In this document: one piece after another, positions 5,515 to 6,727 of the stretch
Layout of the letters: every line of letters begins with the position of its first letter
How positions within the stretch are numbered: the stretch's first letter is position 1
Origin: Rhizobium leguminosarum bv. trifolii WSM2297
GTDB taxonomy: Bacteria; Pseudomonadota; Alphaproteobacteria; Rhizobiales; Rhizobiaceae
Assembly: GCF_000271845.1 (NCBI RefSeq)
Contig: NZ_JH719394.1
Location: 1-6,727 of the forward strand
Direction of reading: 5' to 3'
Length of the DNA: 6,727 nucleotides
The notes under the pieces: generated by a model
Database searches by the model: none
Seen by the model: the letters and a program-made list of their open reading frames with translations, nothing else
What the model was told of the DNA's origin: nothing
Translations under genes and position numbers: made by a program

Positions 5515-6211
5515 TCGCAAGGAATGTCGACTGGGGCAGTATCCGCTTCGTCATCTTCGACGTCGATGGAACTCTATACAATCAGCGCAGGCTGCGCCTT
5601 CGAATGGCCGTCGAATTGATTGTTGATGCGGTGGCAAGAGGCAGCCTGACAAATCTGCGTGTGCTGCGCGCATACCGCTCCCTGCGTGAAACCATCGGCG
5701 AGGAGGAGATCGACGATTTTCAGGCGTGCCTGATGGCGCGAACCGTTGCGCGAACCGGCCAGCCAGCCGAAAGGATCGAGGCAATCGTCAGTGAATGGAT
5801 CGAGCGCCGTCCGCTCGCCTATATCGCATCCTGCCGGTATGATGGGCTGGTGGAGTTGTTTGCCGCGCTCAGACGGCAGACAAGGCGATCGGGATCTATT
5901 CTGATTATCCTGCCGACGAGAAGCTGCAGAGGATGAGATTGTCGGCCGATTACATATTGGCCGCAAGCGATCCCGGCGTCGGCATCCAGAAGCCTGATCC
6001 GCGCGGCCTGCAGATGCTGTGCAGCGCGCCGGCGTCGGCCCGGCGCAAAACGTTCTGATCGGCGACAGACCCGAGCGGGATGGCCTTGCGGCGCGGCGCG
6101 CCGGTGTCCTGCCGCTCATGCGCTCCGACGGGCCGGGGGAGCTGGCTCACCTTTTCGACTTATTCGGACCCGGTGTTCGCAGCGCTGCGAGCAGAGGAAG
6201 CGTCCGAATGA
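5511..6211 (+). pseudogene. HAD-superfamily phosphatase broken by three frameshifts
   Basis: All four HAD motifs are present but spread over three frames. Frame one (from ATG 5511) holds motif I, FDVDGTLY, with nucleophile D17 and acid/base D19. After a one-base loss near 5877, the second frame holds motif II (IGIYSDYPADEKL) and motif III (QKPDPRGLQ). After another one-base loss near 6017, the third frame holds motif IV (VLIGDRPERDGLAARRAG). An extra T in the run at 6152-6155 would restore a final frame, STYSDPVFAALRAEEASE, whose stop (6209-6211) overlaps the gtrA start as ATGA, mirroring the overlap at 5511-5514. The ancestral protein would be about 230 aa. Beside a UbiA gene it probably dephosphorylated a polyprenyl-phosphoryl sugar phosphate. 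As written it cannot make an active enzyme. Confidence 0.75.
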
Positions 6212-6573
6212 TCTTGTCCAAGGCTATCCGCTATGTGTTCACCGGAGGCCTGGCTGCTTTCGTCGATCTCACGGTGTCTCGTGGCCTGCTGGCGCTTGGC
6301 GTGCCTATCGGCCTTTCGGCGACATCGAGCTGGCTGATCGCGGCCGTCATCAATTACAGCGTCACCAGCCGCTATGTCTTCAATCAGACAATAAGCCGTA
6401 AGCGCGCTTCACTGTTCCTCATCGGCGCGCTGCTCGGCCTATCGATCAATGTTTGCGTGACGCTAATCCTCGTGCAACAGGTCGTGCTCTCGCCCTTGTG
6501 GGCAAAGCTTTTCGGCATCGGCACGGCCTTCGTCTTCAATTTCCTGATAAACCTCCTCTGGGTGTTCAGGTAG
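6208..6573 (+). CDS. GtrA-family membrane protein, 121 aa
   Basis: GtrA-like proteins are small four-helix inner-membrane proteins thought to help move or anchor lipid-linked sugars for glycosyl transfer. The start at 6208 has GAGGAAG eight bases upstream and forms an ATGA overlap with the inferred HAD stop. The sequence opens MILSKAIRYVFTGGLAAFVD, keeps the family's NYSVTSRYVFN after the second helix (residues 49-59), and ends FNFLINLLWVFR, the usual NF...WVF close. Four hydrophobic segments are visible at about 8-32, 38-58, 68-90 and 98-119. Length is normal for the family. The upstream frame is open into it, so a longer fusion can be drawn, but that is a by-product of the HAD frameshift. 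It may be an orphan, since its partner genes here are broken. Its last eight bases overlap the convergent ardC end. Confidence 0.88.
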   Translation: MILSKAIRYVFTGGLAAFVDLTVSRGLLALGVPIGLSATSSWLIAAVINYSVTSRYVFNQTISRKRASLFLIGALLGLSINVCVTLILVQQVVLSPLWAKLFGIGTAFVFNFLINLLWVFR

Positions 6574-6727
6574 AGCCAGCAAGCGACGCCGCCTCCTCCT
6601 CGTTGAGGTCCGGCTGCAAATCATGCAGGTAATCGACGGCCCGCTGCGCATGAGCTGCCGCTGAAAAGATGGCGCGCTTGTCGTTGCCCAGAACTTCGAG
6701 CCAGCCATCGAGGTAGCTTGCGTGATC
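6566..6727 (-). CDS. ArdC-like antirestriction protein, C-terminal 53 residues (runs off right edge)
   Basis: The minus frame from the right edge reads DHASYLDGWLEVLGNDKRAI, then FSAAAHAQRAVDYLHDLQP and an acidic tail, with a TGA stop at 6566-6568. The pattern HASYL-WL-VL--DKR-IF-AA--AQ-A-DYL--LQ is the conserved C-terminal end of ArdC/DUF1738 proteins. These have an N-terminal single-strand DNA-binding domain and a zincin-like metallopeptidase domain; plasmid versions protect incoming DNA from restriction. Those domains lie outside the window. The final residues (NEEEAASLAGST) may be partly new sequence picked up at a rearrangement junction, because the stop codon lies inside gtrA. The strand and neighbourhood match the DUF736 gene, with the UbiA-HAD-GtrA block between them. 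Confidence 0.85.
   Translation of the reverse strand, partial: DHASYLDGWLEVLGNDKRAIFSAAAHAQRAVDYLHDLQPDLNEEEAASLAGST

Noticed and set aside
5130..5936. 268-codon open frame read as one protein
   Set aside because: It joins a UbiA fragment to the HAD N-terminus through about 300 bases in which the real coding frame is another one; an artefact of the UbiA frameshift.
6019..6573. In-frame HAD-GtrA fusion protein
   Set aside because: GtrA has its own ribosome site and start at 6208, and the HAD C-terminus reads better in another frame that stops in an ATGA overlap; the fusion follows from a frameshift.
5104..6577. Target-site duplication flanking the UbiA-HAD-GtrA block
   Set aside because: Only TCAGG is shared between the two junctions, too short to mean anything; no insertion-sequence ends were recognised.

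Overview
The window looks like part of the accessory and transfer region of a Rhizobiaceae plasmid (Rhizobium, Sinorhizobium or Agrobacterium type) or a related integrated element. The evidence is a Ti-type TraA relaxase-helicase, a Q/Ti-type oriT, small genes typical of rhizobial plasmids (DUF736, WGR domain, ArdC tail), high GC, and strong AAGGAG-like ribosome sites. This placement rests on recalled protein families, not on a database search.

Layout. (1) 1-1789, minus strand: the N-terminal 596 residues of traA, intact and running off the left edge. (2) 1790-1960: the divergent intergenic region, with a recognisable oriT (7-bp hairpin plus nic core), a second 8-bp hairpin and a plus-strand promoter. 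(3) 1961-2290: frameshifted, fused remains of what looks like traC and traD. No traG follows, so the traCDG arm appears eroded and deleted. (4) 2447-4848: a cluster of small plasmid genes: a 77-aa orphan (minus), a WGR-domain protein (plus), a frameshifted gene of about 160 aa (minus), a 55-aa protein (minus) and a DUF736 protein (minus). Three of the minus-strand genes have a leader of roughly 90-140 bp bounded by inverted repeats just upstream of the ribosome site. Two of these leaders are copies of each other. (5) About 5118-6573, plus strand: a block of a different kind, consisting of the 3' end of a UbiA-type membrane prenyltransferase, a HAD phosphatase broken by three frameshifts, and an apparently intact GtrA-family membrane protein. 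The genes were coupled by ATGA stop/start overlaps. (6) 6566-6727, minus strand: the C-terminal 53 codons of an ArdC-like antirestriction protein, converging on gtrA with an 8-bp overlap.

How it fits together. TraA and oriT are the two parts a plasmid needs to be nicked and mobilised, and both look intact as far as they are visible. The opposite tra arm looks dead. The UbiA-HAD-GtrA order matches the logic of polyprenyl-phosphoryl-pentose synthesis (a UbiA-type phosphoribosyltransferase, a phosphatase and a GtrA-type membrane partner, as around mycobacterial DprE1/DprE2). Here it is a decaying fragment lying between two plasmid genes, ardC and DUF736, that share the opposite strand. I see no wholly new system. 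The least explained structure is the set of inverted-repeat-bounded leaders in front of the small plasmid genes.
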